Shown here: positions 1 to 11,419 of the stretch, piece after piece
Position numbering within the stretch: the first letter of the stretch is position 1
Layout of the letters: each line of letters begins with the position of its first letter
Source of the DNA: Otis tarda
Lineage: Eukaryota > Chordata > Aves > Otidiformes > Otididae
Assembly (NCBI GenBank): GCA_026413225.1
Contig: CM048552.1
Coordinates: 132,259,053 to 132,323,052 of the forward strand
DNA length: 64,000 bases
Reading direction: 5' to 3'
Notes under the pieces: model-generated
Databases searched by the model: none
Told to the model about the DNA's origin: nothing
Seen by the model: the letters and a program-made list of their open reading frames with translations, nothing else
Made by a program: the position numbers and the translations under genes

Positions 1-261
1 AAACTAACAAAATGGCTTAATGCTCTTGGGCATTTTTTTTAAAGTATGAGAAATGTAATCATATTTTTAAATGTGTTAGAACGGTAGGATGAAAAATTTC
101 AGATGTAAATTAATTTTGTTGAAATTGTTACCCTACAAACTGGAGAGCTATCTTAGTGTGTTTTAGCAAGTTAATTAACTATAATTCTCAACAAATCCCT
201 GGAACCATGAGAATTAAGTTTTCTGACACATTGCAAAGGTTAAGATAGGGAGGCAGGGCCT
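1..261. other. Intergenic DNA, no feature seen
   Basis: AT-rich sequence with no open frame, repeat or RNA gene that I can recognise. It is the left edge of the region upstream of MAP3K15. In mammals the upstream neighbour in the same orientation is SH3KBP1. I see no SH3KBP1 coding sequence here or anywhere to 10.6 kb, so that gene, if present, ends left of the window or only contributes unrecognised 3' UTR. Confidence 0.6.
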
Positions 262-795
262 ACCTGTCTCTCTCACCGCCTCAGACGAGTAGATTTTGAA
301 CTTTTATCTTCCTTTTTTTTTTGTGCAGGAGAACTGTCGTAGTTCAACCCAGATCGGGTCCAAACTACGCAGTCTCTCTCACTCCCCCCACCCTCCAAGA
401 GAATAGGAGGAGATGATATAAGAAAAACAGCTTGAGGTTTGAGGTAAGGACGAGGAGAAATCCTTAAAGTTACCATTACAGGCAAAACAGACTTGACTTG
501 GGGAAAAGTATTCATTTATTTCTAAAACTAGCAGGAGAATGAGACAGGGAACAAGATAACCTCCCCCCCACCCCTCCCTCTTCCCAGGCTTAACATTATC
601 TCTATTACCTTCCCCCCCACGAGTGGCACAGGGGGGAAGAGGGAATGGGGGTCATGGTCAGTTCATCATACGTTGTTTTACGCCGCTGCTTCGTTGTCAG
701 GGGAAGAACTCCTCACATTCCTCCCCTGCTCCGTTGTGGGGTCCCACCCATACGCCACAGTCCTTCCTGAAACTGCTCTGGCGTGGGTCATCTCT

Positions 796-990
796 TCCAT
801 GGGGTGCAGTCCCTCCAGAACAGCTGCCCCAGCCGGCCCTCCATGGGCCACAGCCTACTTCAGGCATCCACCTGCCCTGATGTGGGGTCCTCCATGGGCT
901 GCAGGTGGATCTCTGCCCCTCCGTGGACCTCCATGGGCTGCAGGGGGACATCCTGCTCCACCATGGTCTTCACCATGGGCTGCAGGGGAA
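796..990. repeat. Degenerate minisatellite of CCATGGGCTGCAG units
   Basis: Five copies of a TCCATGGG(C/G)(T/C)(G/C)CAG-like core begin at 796, 840, 891, 930 and 972, giving spacings of 44, 51, 39 and 42 bases. The intervening sequence is also partly shared (for example CTGCTCC / CTGCCCC). The irregular period points to old duplication inside the surrounding ERV-like element rather than a recent satellite. Confidence 0.6.
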
Positions 991-1160
991 TCTTGGCCAG
1001 GAGCCGCATTACTCTTCCCCCTCCTTCTTCACTGACCTTGGCATCTCCAGCCATTCCTCACAACACGCTGGCAGACGCCTCTCAGGATCCTTTTTACATC
1101 TTACTCACTTCAACTGCTCATCTCCTCTCCACTTCTTGCAGCCAGACTGGGTGGAGTTGG

Positions 1161-1208
1161 GCCCAGTTGGCGGCCCAGTTGGCAGCCCAGTTGGCTGCCC
1201 AGTGGGAG
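1161..1208. repeat. 12-bp tandem repeat, four copies
   Basis: Four consecutive 12-mers with the core GCCCAGTTGGC and a variable last base start at 1161, 1173, 1185 and 1197; the fourth is diverged (GCCCAGTGGGAG). It lies inside the ERV-like repeat and probably arose by replication slippage. Confidence 0.8.
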
Positions 1209-1495
1209 GCCAGAGGGTGAGGCCTGCAAGGCCCACAAGGCTCGTGCCTCCCCCTCTCTGCCCCCACTCAGCTGCTTCACATCTTCTCCTTTTTGTTTTT
1301 CCTCCTGTTTCCCCCTTCTTAAATACTTTATCGCAGAGGCGTTATCACAGGACATTCTGCTACCAATTGGCTTGGCCTTGGCTAGCAGTGGGTCCACCCT
1401 AGGCCCAGCTGAGTCCACTGAACAAAGCGACTTCTAGCAGTTTCCTACAGAAGCTACCACCTCAGGCCCCCCCTTTACTAAACAAAACCAGAACA

Positions 1496-4400
1496 AGAAC
1501 ATAGCTGATTTCCTGTCACAGGAAAACATAATTAGGCTTTTATCAGTATGATCTTAAAGTTCTAATAGGCTGTTTCTCTTGGAGGAAAAAATCTGAAAAT
1601 TACAAAGCAAACTAGATACGAACAATGAAGCTTCACAAGCAATTCTGAGTATCAAGACATCTGTTTTCAAAACTTTCTCTGGTAAAACCCTGTCGGTTCA
1701 TTGCACCCAGACCAAGTATATTCATGTGCTGTGGGAGATCATTTTCCTCAGCACGAGAAGCTCTTCCCTGCTTGCTTCATCCCTGCTGGCAAGCAGGCTT
1801 AAGCAAAGGGACCCATCAGGCTGCTCTTCCCCTCCTCAGAGCACAGCAACAAAGAGTTGGGGATTTTGTGAGAGCACTTTTCGGGCTCTTCATAGAGGAA
1901 GCGAAAATTAAGCTGGGCAGGTGTCCCTGCTACAGGATGACCCATCACTTGGGTTTACCCCCTTCTGGGGACAATTTTCCTTGTGAAGGGTATTACAAGT
2001 GCAGGAAATGGCATGGTTCACACAATCTGTGCACCATGCTCCTTCTCCCAGCACAAAGCACCAAAAAGCAGAACAACAGCTAAAAAAGGATAAATAGTAA
2101 AGTAGGTGCACCTGCATGGTAATTGCTGCTGCTAGATAATTTGGCTACTCTGGATTCAAAGAGCCAAATTTACTGAGCCCTGCTGGAAGCACAGATGCAG
2201 CCATTTAGCAAATTAAAGCACAAGGCAAGGGGAAACATAACATAAATTTTGAGATCCCAGCAAAAGCAGTGTTGTCTGGAGAAAACGAGTTCATTAATGG
2301 ATGGTAAGTTTCTCACTGGAGATTCAGGATGTTTGTTTGCCACTGTGATTACACAGTTGTGCCTGGCATGTGTCACTGATCTCAGGGGAATGGAAAATTT
2401 TTAGTGGTCTGACCCAAAGCACTTGTTCACCTCAGAAACGCAGCTCAGTAACCTGTGCTCGGGGAGCTCTAACACAAGAAGGATGCCACGTTACTGCAGT
2501 GGCTACAAGCTTCAGTGTTGGGCTTGGACTAATTGAGATATGTAAAAGTTAGTGAGGCTGATTCAGTCAAAGTGCTGATGCAGAGCTCCCAGATGTCACT
2601 TGTGACCAATGCACCAGCACCTCTCTCTCCAGCTGGGTGCAAGTCTGGGGTAAGCCAGTTCTCCCACTCGTATTTTCAGTCACCTTCCAGGTCCCCTGAC
2701 TCAGGCCTCATGCTTCCTCAGCCTTCTGCTCTATAATTATAAATGGCAGCAATCTCAGACTCTAAAACTCTTCTTGTCTTGAATCTAACACCTTCCTGCT
2801 CTAGAAATGTACGTTCTAGCACACCTGTAACACACAGCAGAGGAGCTGCCCACCTAAGGGTGCAGCCCACCACCTCGGCCCATGTGAAGGTGCTGATGCT
2901 GCAGCTGAGGTAAGCTCGTTGCCTTCTGCAGGCTCTGGCTGGGGTCTCTGTGCAGGTTGGACTGAGATGTTGCTGTGCCTCTGTTAAACAGAAAACAAGC
3001 AGGATGCTCCACAAGTTGGTTTCATGCTGCAGTGGTGCGTGCACGCCGTATGGAAATCTGCAGCTCGTTGGTCTTCTCATTTGGGAATGTAAGAAAGAGT
3101 AGCTGATGTTTGTCCTACATGCACGTGTGTGCCAAAGTAGTAACTTTATATTTTACTTCTTTGTTGCTGTGTGAATAGGTAAGAACACTCCAGAAAAATA
3201 CTGAAATAATTCTCAGTTTTCCAACTGGATTTAGACTTCTAAAGAAAAGAAGGCTATCAGGTAGCAAAAAGGATTACCTTTTTACACTGCTTCTGGAAAT
3301 CTTACTGCTATCATCAGCCAAACATGCTTTTCTTCAAATATCAGCTGTTATTTGGAATTTCACAAATCAAAAAAAAAAGAGGTAGATGCTTCTATTACAA
3401 AATTATTAGCAAAGCATGTACTGCTTCCTGTGAAAAGGTCAGGAATGGTCTGTACTTTCTAGGTGTCTTAGATTAGAACAGGAAGGGAGCTATTATTTAA
3501 CTTGTTTTTCAGTGCAAAGTGCAGAAAGAAACTCTCCGGAACTTTGACAGAAATGTGCTTTGACATAATGATGGGCTGAAGGTCTCACTCTTGCAGCGTT
3601 ATAAAACTTTTGGGGAATTATTCCTATCATGCTGGCAGACAGATGTCTGAAAAGAGACTGCAGTTGAGTGACAATGTATCTGGCCATAAAACTTTCTAAC
3701 TGCACAAGAGTGATGTGTTATTTGGCAGTGGCTTTAATAGCCTCGAGCATGTGACACTGCTCTAGCAAAGAATAAACGTAATAAAAGTTGACAAAGCAGA
3801 GAAGACGAAGTATCTGGCATCGCACCTGTCCCACTGTGCAACCGGGAGAGCTTCAGGACCAGTTGTGAACTGATGCATGACAAGTATTACCTACATTCCA
3901 GTCCCATCACTAAAAGTACTGAGAACTGCGCCTAGCCAAACCCAAATATTAAAATCAGACCCAATGCTAATCAGCTGACACTTAACAAAGCAAGGGCATC
4001 ATGCAAGCAGAGAAAATAGTTGCCAGAGGTTTTGAGAACAGCTAATGTTGCTGTCTGTCTCACTAGGTGCCCTTAGCTGTGCTCCTTCCAATTATTGCCT
4101 GCTCCTCCCACGACTTTCCACACTGATAGTTCATGAATATGAACTACCTATTGATTAAAAAAAAAACCAAAAACCACAGAACAAAACAGCAGCCCCTATT
4201 TTGGACATTGGTAGACTTATTTCTTCACATATTAAGGTAGCATTTAATAAATGTTGCAATTCCTTGGCTGCCTTAACAAGAAGGAAATGTGAGTGCAATT
4301 TACGGATTCTTACTGAAGCACTAGATTTTGAAGTTTTCATTAGTATCTATTATAAAAGTGAGTATCAACATAAGAGACAAGGGTTTTCTTATTTGTCACT

Positions 4401-5602
4401 TCAATGCAATTTTTGCCTCTTCAGGATGCCTTTACTTTTCACAGTCCCAACTGCTAATACCAAGATCATTGTGATTACAGTAAGCTTCCAGGCCTCATGT
4501 ATCCTCATGTATCTGGCATCTACAGCAATATAAAAAAATCACCTAAAAGTGAATAAAAACGAATCACGTATTCTAGTCCTCTCCATTGTTTGTACAATAT
4601 CTGTGCGTAACCATGTTGCATTCCCTGCCACAGCCACAATTTTGCTGGGCTTTCCTTAATCGGTAGACAGAACAAGCCTGTTTAACTGGAATAAAAGTGA
4701 ATACTCAGGTGGCCTTTATCAAGAATATTTATTCAGTGAGAAATAATTTGAGAAAGACTAAAAGCGGCAATCTTGTCTTGTCTTAAAACAGTATGTAAGA
4801 ATAACTGCAATAAAAACACTGAGCCATGACACATGAAGAAGTCAAAGATACTTTGATCAAGCTAAAACCAGGAAAACTAATCAAGCTCTGTAAGAATATT
4901 TAATCTTCTGCCCATGCAAACATTTTAAACCAGACCTCTTGAGGTTGCTTCTTATTCCTCAAAGAAATGTGCATTTCTCATCCCTAAGACCTGCTGAATT
5001 GGAGAGAGACCTAACACAGGGTGCAATCTGTTAGGTTTAGGATCACACAAGAGAAAATACTCGTGTCAAGATGTTGTAGGACTGAAGAAATCTAGGACTG
5101 ATGTTGTTAAAGTATTAAAATCTAGTCCTCAAACACTAAAAATCAGAATTATATAGACAGTCAGCTGAGGACTCCATCCTCCTAAGTTGAAAGTTTTATT
5201 TTTCCCCAGGTTTTCTTGAGTTTTTCTCTAGCGTTACTCATCTTAGTGGGGGTTCCGAAATTTCAGGGTCTAAGGAAGATCTTCCTGGATGAGGGCCTGG
5301 ATTGGTTTTCTCCTGTCTGAAGTATAAACTTGAAGTTATTTGAAATCTGCTGAAAACTGCAAATAAGTTATTTTCTGTTTGACTAATTGATTAAAGATTT
5401 TGCTTCAGAGAACCTGAGTTAACTTCTGGTTCTAAGCTGCCTATTTGCTCCTCTGTTCCCAGAGAGCCACAGGTACTTAAATCAGAAGAAAGTTTTAACC
5501 AGACTTTACACCTGGGTCTTGCGTAATTGATCTGATCTAGATAGATAGAGAGAAAGAATGTAAATAACTGCATCAAAAGAAGCGAGGCCAGCAGGTCGGG
5601 GG
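1496..5602. other. Intergenic DNA, no gene recognised
   Basis: About 4.1 kb of AT-rich sequence without a coding frame longer than chance expectation, splice-flanked exon, RNA gene or tandem repeat that I can support. Short open frames (60-120 codons) at 1724-2083, 2718-3080 and 4201-4533 have no recognisable domain and low-complexity or random-looking composition. Confidence 0.55.
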
Positions 5603-6066
5603 AGAATCATAGAATCATAGAATGGTTAGAGTTGGAAGGGACCTTCAAAGGTCATCTAGTCCAACCCCCCTGCAAGGAGCAGGGACATCCCTGACTAGAT
5701 CAGGTTGCTCAAAGCCTCGTCCAACCTGTCCTTGAATGTTTCCAGGGATGGGGCATCCACCACCTCTCTGGGCAACCTGTTCCAGTGCTCTACAACTCGC
5801 ATTGTAAAAAATTTCTCCCTTATATCCAGTCTGAATCTACCTCCCTCTATTTTAAAACCATTACCCCTTGTCCAATCACAACAGGCCTTACTGAACAGAC
5901 TCTCCCCATCTTTCTTGTACGCCCCCTTGAGGTACTGGAAGGCCGCTATCAGGTCTCCCCGGAGCCTCCTCTTCTCCAGGTTGAACAGCCCCAACTCTCT
6001 CAGCCTGTCCTCATAGGAAAGGTGCTCCAGCCCTCTGATCTGGTTGGAGATGTCTCTGCTTCTGGC
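5603..6066 (-). mobile_element. CR1 LINE 3' fragment, minus orientation
   Basis: The + strand starts with the reverse complement of the CR1 3' tail, two copies of an AGAATCAT(AG)-type unit at 5603-5620. This is followed by the conserved CR1 3' end (GTTGGAAGGGACCTTCAAAG from 5631). Reading the minus strand gives the C-terminal end of CR1 ORF2, with recognisable pieces such as LEHLSYEDRLRELGLFNLEK, GDLIAAFQYLKG and EHWNRLPREVVDAPSLETFK. The copy is about 460 bp and truncated at its 5' end, as is usual for CR1, and it is not capable of independent movement. The frame is still open across the whole fragment, which suggests a fairly young insertion. The right boundary near 6066 is set where a second CR1 end in the opposite direction begins. 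Confidence 0.93.
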
Positions 6067-6133
6067 GGGGGGTGGGGGTTGGACTAGATGACCTTTAAAG
6101 GTCCCTTCCAACCCAAACTGTTCTATGACTCTC
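6067..6133 (+). mobile_element. CR1 LINE 3' terminal scrap, plus orientation
   Basis: About 65 bases match the extreme CR1 3' end in the + direction: GGTTGGACTAGATGACC at 6078, then AAAGGTCCCTTCCAACCC, ending in a single diverged tail unit (GTTCTATGACTCT) near 6120-6132. It abuts the minus-oriented CR1 copy, so two CR1 3' ends lie in opposite directions with their 5' truncation points together. This may be one insertion into another, or an inversion during target-primed reverse transcription (twin priming). The exact junction within 6060-6076 is not resolved by eye. Confidence 0.85.
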
Positions 6134-8999
6134 TGCCAGCTATCAGCCATATAGAAAGTATGAGCTCTCTGCATCGACAGAGATTCAGGAAAGGTTAGGG
6201 TTTTTTTTTTTTGTCATTCTCTTTGCTACTGTATTTACTGATGAGTTGATTTTTTGGGGTTTTTTTTTGTTTTTTTTTTAATTATTATTTCAAACGCACA
6301 CAGTCCTTTATAAGTGAAATTCTGGCTTTGTGGAAGCTATTGAGAAGAGCTGCATAATTTCTTCACTGCTAGCCTGCACTCCTTAATCATTCACGCTCCC
6401 AAAGACTTGCCCCGTAACTACTCAAAATCCAAAGGCAAGATTAGAGTGCCAGATATGCTGAAAACTAAAAGAGATGAGGAATTTGGAATCAAAGCCAAGT
6501 TTGAAACTGATTACATTTTGCTCCATGTACTTGGGACCACACAGAGCATATGTATAAAATTATCATTCTTCAAGGCAGGCAGAGAGGAAAGGATCAGAAA
6601 GGTCACCCTTCAACTAACTTTGTGTTTCATACAAGATGTCACTGCCCTTCATTTGCAAGGGGTGGTGACGAGAAAATGCTGTGTGCAACGCACTTCCCCG
6701 TGCAAAATAGTAGATCGGAACAGAAAGCTGCGCTGGGGATTATATTCTTTGATGCAGCAGTCATGTTCTTTGCCTTCATTCCTTGTCAGTAGGTCAAATG
6801 AGCTTGTGAGGCCCTGCACTCTCCAGTCAAAGAAAAGCAAGAGGAATCCCTGAGGTCTCTGAACCCAGTTGATTTGGTGGCCAAGGTGTTTTGACTTCAC
6901 ATAATTCTGAGGCACCCAAGTCTCCCCTTGCAAAACAGGTGTGCTTTGCTGCAGGTCAACTTTTAAACCTTGTGACATTTTTAGGCCTCCTCTTCATGAA
7001 GCTTTTCTTCAAGGACCATCTGTGTTGTTTAGCTTCCACTGTACAGACTTAATATTTTGAATCTGACTTTTGAACAAAACAAAAAAAGTTTATTAGAATT
7101 CTTTGGGAGAATTCACAGCATTTTATTTAAACGTTAGTAAAGCTTCTACATAATGACCTTGAAAAAGAAAACATCTTTTGTCTGAATCCATACTTCTCAA
7201 GGAAAATCTTATTTTCCTGTTCAGTAAAGAAATTAACAATTTTCCTCCTTATCCAAATGACGGCACTATCTGTATGGTTACCTGGAGACCCGCTCACTGT
7301 GGATGAAAATAAGTGGGGTAGCACACTAGCAACAGTAATACCAAAAAGTCCATTAACAAACTGTTTGCTCGGAATAGTTTGAACACCACACATTGCATTA
7401 TCTTGTGGAAGGCCGGTATAGTGGCTTTCCAGGAAAGAATTCAGACATCAAAATATTTTCCCCTGTGTCTGATCTTTATAACACAGAAAAAAAATTCTCA
7501 CACCTGGGATACAGAGTTCAGGCTTTATGGACGTGTGTCTGGGCAAGGTGGTTGTTGCTTTGACAGCGCTTCTTGTGGGAGCCCATACAGGATGCTGCAC
7601 CCCAGCCCCAGCTATGGGCTCACTGCCTGGGATGCAAGGGCAGGATGGAGATGTGGTCGTGGCTAAGGATGTGCCCGTGTGTGAGGCTGCTCAGTGCCAA
7701 GTGCCCGTGGATAGACCTCCAGGCACCACTGTACCAGATGTGATGGATGTTCAAGATACTGCGCTGGTGGGCAGTCTTCTGGAAATGCTGCCAGGGCACA
7801 GGCGAGTGGACTTGCACTTTGGAAGAACAGCTAAGATCTGTAGACTCCCTGCGGAGCTGGGTGTCTTCTCATTTATTTGGCATCTACCTGAACCAAGAGA
7901 TCTTGGCTTTCCCCGATCCTCAGTAAAATGGGAGGAGCCCTCTTTATAACTGAAAATGATGAGTGCAATGTAATTGCGGCCTGACATTTATGCCACCAGT
8001 TCTAGTGTCCTTTCTTTAAAAAAAAAGGAAGCTAAGTTATGCTGCAGCTATATGTGCATCAGGGAAAAAGGCGGCGTGCTTGCCTGAGGAGTCAAACTTT
8101 GTATACATTTACAGCTCAGCTTTACAGTTTGAACTGTTTTAAAAATTTGTAGCCCTGGGGAAAAAAAAAAAAAAAGGAAAGACTCACTCCCCTTAGCCCA
8201 GTTATGTCTAGAGAAAAAAAAAAAATGCTGCTTAGGGATGTGCAAAATGAAAAAAAAAAAAAAGGTGGTTTAAAGGACATCTATTTTCTTTGGAGTAATT
8301 GCTGTCTTTGTGAATTGCAGCAAACATATTGCTCCTGGTGTCTCAAGTGGTAATTAATATTCTGCCCTAAGTGGATTTGATAGGTGCAAAGCACTGCTTG
8401 AGAAAATTGTGGCATCATCTTTACGTTACCGTGTAAGAGCAAATGTTGACTTCTTGAGTTTCTGCTTAGTTTTGTTAGGCTGGGTTCCGTGCAAGGGCAA
8501 AAGGCCTTGGAAAGGTGAATGAAAGCTGAATGTTCACTTCTGGCCTGGACCTCTGAATAGCAACACTGGGGAAAGAGCGGTTCCTTTTATAACCTCATTA
8601 CTGGACCATGTTTCCAAAAGAGGAAAGAGTGCTGCATGACTTACCTCTTTTCTTCTAGATATAACTTTTTTTTTTTTTTTGGTTTGCACAGAAACAGTTC
8701 AAATATCCGCAAACCTGAATCTCCCATTTGTTCTCATTCAGGTGACTTGCAAGATCTGAAGATACTGTTGCTCAGTGGAAATGTCAGGCATACCAGCACT
8801 GAACCACAGTTTCTGAGGACTCGGTTGCAGTATACAAAATGAAGCCTCTTCCTTTAAAAATGCTCCTTGTTTCTAGCTTAAAAAAAAAAAAAAAAAAAAA
8901 GCAAACGAACTCTGAACAAATTGCACCAGGTTAAACTACTGAAAATGGATATTCAGGAAAAATGCCCAAGGAATAGTGAAGACAGTGTCTGGAAGATGA
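6134..8999. other. Intergenic DNA with homopolymer tracts, one doubtful ORF
   Basis: Mostly unique-looking AT-rich sequence. It contains T tracts near 6200-6280, A tracts at 8161-8175, near 8215 and near 8251, and a 21-base A tract at 8880-8900. A 140-codon ATG-initiated open frame at 7527-7949 is reported separately as a low-confidence observation. No RNA gene or repeat family was recognised. Confidence 0.5.
7527..7949 (+). other. Unrecognised 140-codon open frame, coding status doubtful
   Basis: An ATG at 7527 opens a 140-codon frame ending at 7949. The first ~25 residues look like a signal peptide: a Lys at position 7, the hydrophobic stretch VVVALTALLVGA, then a small-residue and Cys-rich section. 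The remainder is moderately rich in Val, Gly and Pro with several cysteines but no domain I recognise. The start context is weak (T at -3, G at +4). There is no visible promoter, and no poly-A signal was noted nearby. The local sequence is more GC-rich than its flanks, which by itself lengthens open frames. Chance or an old retrocopy are both possible; I do not claim a gene. Confidence 0.15.
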
Positions 9000-9050
9000 G
9001 TGAATATAATTAAGAAAAGATTAAAATATCCTTTTCCTAATTATATTCAC
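9000..9050. repeat. Hairpin-forming inverted repeat, 20-bp stem
   Basis: The left arm 9000-9019 and right arm 9031-9050 are reverse complements with one mismatch (A opposite C at arm position 14), separated by an 11-base loop. The arms are AT-rich and start GTGAATATAATTA on the left. No terminal-repeat transposon or known non-coding RNA was recognised. It could be a deleted palindromic element, a chance AT-rich palindrome or a small RNA hairpin. Confidence 0.85.
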
Positions 9051-10650
9051 ATAAAACATCTACTAAGAGACTGTCACTCTGTTTCAAGACCAAGCGTCAG
9101 AACTCTCAGTGATTTAAAATGGTACCAAATGTTAAAAACTGCAAAATGAAACCCGAATACATGTGTTAGATCTACAACAAACTAGGTTTTGATAATCTCT
9201 AGAAGGCAGAAAAGGCTTATTTGTTATGTCTCAGTGGTATCCTACTAAGCAATTCTAGCCTACATATTTGTTCTCAATTGACACTTCAACAACTTTCACG
9301 ATTACAGAAAGCACATGATGCATCTGGTGTTCTGAACCCATTAAATTGCAATTTGTTTTTGCATGTCAGTTGCTGAAAGCCCAAGAATGTTCTTGAGTAA
9401 GATAATCCCAAATAATAACTTTGCCTATACTGTATTTTTCTTTTCAAGTTTTAATACCAGCCGTTCAACCAAACTTTCATATTTTACAAAAAATTGGAAA
9501 GCAGGATTTGTATTGTGGAGGATCATAAATGTATGTGCTAGTGCTTTTTGTTGATCAAAGGCTTCATGTACACACCAAGTATCTTCTAAATGCAGATTTA
9601 GATTTTTCTCCTACCAATCAGCTAATTGGTGCATCACTGCATCAAGGCTAATAAAGTTGTCATATAAAAAGGCTTGCTTTTGCCTAAAGAGGAAAGCTGC
9701 TCAGAATGAGCGGGATCTCTGGTAGTCACAGTATATCATTCCTCTAGTCTCATGTACTCATGCTTTTGTCAAAAAAGCACACACATTCCCAACCTGTGGA
9801 CCAAATATAATAGTTTAGTTGCCCCAAACTCTTCAAAATGAGAAACAGGTTTGCCTCTTAAATTATTTCTCTGTATTCTGTCTAAAATCCTTACGAAGAA
9901 CTAAGCACACATAAACGCTGCACAAAGCTACACTATCCTCATGTTGGAGTGTTTCTCAAAAAAACTGGCTACTGCAACTCTTCTTACAGTCACCCAAATA
10001 TGGTGCCAGCCACCTAAAGAGGAAAATAGTGTGCCATAAGATGTTGCTTTTCTTATATTATAGCACACGGTAAATATATAAACCTCGAACAGCCACAAGG
10101 AGCCACACTGCAGTAGGTGAAGGTGCCATTTGTTTAAAACCTCTTCTGGCACAGTGAGGGAAAAATGGGATGAAAAAGCTTTCCAGACAGGTTTACTACT
10201 TCAAATACAAATTTGCAGTTTGCCACTGTTCCTTCAATCACTGGTAGGCCATGGTCTCTGTGGAGTGTACTGGTATCCTTTTGACAGCTGGGGTACAAGG
10301 CCAAGATGCGAAGTTATCCACACGCGGCCTGCGTAAGTCAGCAACTTGCCAAACCGCGATGCCAGGGCTGAGGCTGAGGTGGTCAGTTGAGCTAATGAAA
10401 AAAATATATTAGTAAATGAGATCCTCAAAATTAATTTTGTTCTTATAAAGAAGGCAGGATTTGCCACAGAGTTTCTAGGAGCTGACTTTGCCATGATCGT
10501 GAGAGATTTTAAAGAAAAGAAAGGGAATTGGAGGATGAACTATTATCCAAACTTCTGATACAGTTCTTCTGTGGTTAAAGTGGTTCAAACAGTAAAAGAA
10601 AGAAGAATCAGTTGGGGAAAAGCTACTCTACACCCCATCGAGGGAAGACA
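9051..10650. other. Intergenic DNA upstream of the CpG island
   Basis: About 1.6 kb of AT-rich DNA leading to the MAP3K15 promoter. No exon, RNA gene or repeat was recognised. Distal regulatory elements could be present but cannot be inferred from single-sequence reading. Confidence 0.5.
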
Positions 10651-11039
10651 AAGTGGTGGCAGTTGCCTTGCTTGTGAAGGACCAGGGTGGCTCTAAGACG
10701 CCAAGAGCGGACAGAACCCTGGGTTATGAAGGGCGGCCAGGGAGGCGGCAGCCATGTCAGGGTGGCGGTGGCGGGAAGCCCAGGCGGGGCCGACGCGGCT
10801 CCTCGTGGCAGGCGGCGGCTCAACGGCTCCCAACTGCCGGGCGCGCGGAGTCAGGGGAGCAGGAAGGGCGCCGCAGGGCAGCCCGCGGGAAGAGGGGCAG
10901 TAACAGCCCCGCTCGCCTTAACCCAAATCCCTGTAACCCTCGGAGGAACCCAGGCGGGGCGTACGGTGCCGCCGTTCAAAATAATGACAGCAGCAGCCGA
11001 GTGGCGGGCAGTGCGCAGGGGTACTGCTTGCACGGCGAT

Positions 11040-11047
11040 GGGCGGGG
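11040..11047 (+). promoter_or_regulatory. GC box (Sp1/KLF-type site)
   Basis: The octamer GGGCGGGG sits about 440 bases upstream of the MAP3K15 start codon, inside the CpG island. It matches the core Sp1/KLF consensus. Such motifs are common by chance in CpG islands, so function is inferred from position only. Confidence 0.45.
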
Positions 11048-11419
11048 AAGAGAAGTCATAAGCGAGGTGTGATCGCTCCGACGGTGTAGCCTCTCCCTCA
11101 GAACCGCGTTGGTCGCGGGGCGAAAGGAGGAGTTTGTCCCGGGAAGGCACGGCGGGGCTGCCTGGCTGTGCTGCTGCGGGGCAGGGGAGCCGGGCTCCGC
11201 ACCGTGCAGCTCTCCCGGGCTGTCCCGTCCGAAGAGGGCGGTGCAGAGCTCCACTTCGCTCCGCGCCGGCCGCCTTCACCTCGCCCCCGTGCCCGCCTGC
11301 CGGGGCGCGGTGCCGCTCAGCCGTGGAGGCGAGGGGTGAAGCGCAGGCAGAAGGGCCGAGCGGAGGGAGGGAGGGAGCCGGCTCACCCTTCGACCTCGGC
11401 GTTTACCCAACTGTTCGCG

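Larger units (their letters stand above)
262..1495 (-). mobile_element. Probable avian ERV/LTR-derived interspersed repeat
   Basis: This block is unusually C- and GC-rich compared with its AT-rich flanks. It reads like a repeat I associate with avian endogenous retrovirus/LTR sequence: a C-rich tract near 560-620, a run of CCATGGGCTGCAGG-like units between 796 and 990, and a 12-bp tandem at 1161-1208. On the minus strand there is an AATAAA-type signal near 512-520 and an A/T-rich TATA-like stretch near 1320-1335, so minus orientation is suggested but weakly. No gag, pol or env frame is recognisable. The open frames of 60-165 codons here overlap on both strands and come from GC-rich repeat composition. 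The ends are approximate and no target-site duplication was identified. The family assignment is recollection; a repeat-library search was not possible. Confidence 0.42.

Noticed and set aside
905-1402. 165-codon plus-strand frame near the left end
   Set aside because: It runs through the ERV-like repeat, minisatellite and 12-bp tandem; overlapping frames on both strands show it is compositional.
1-10650. 3' end of SH3KBP1, the expected upstream neighbour
   Set aside because: No coiled-coil C-terminal coding sequence or splice-flanked exon of SH3KBP1 could be found on the + strand; it may lie just outside the window.
10653-11072. 139- and 124-codon plus-strand frames in the CpG island
   Set aside because: Two overlapping frames with Gly/Arg/Ala-rich composition are typical of CpG-island sequence; no conserved protein features.
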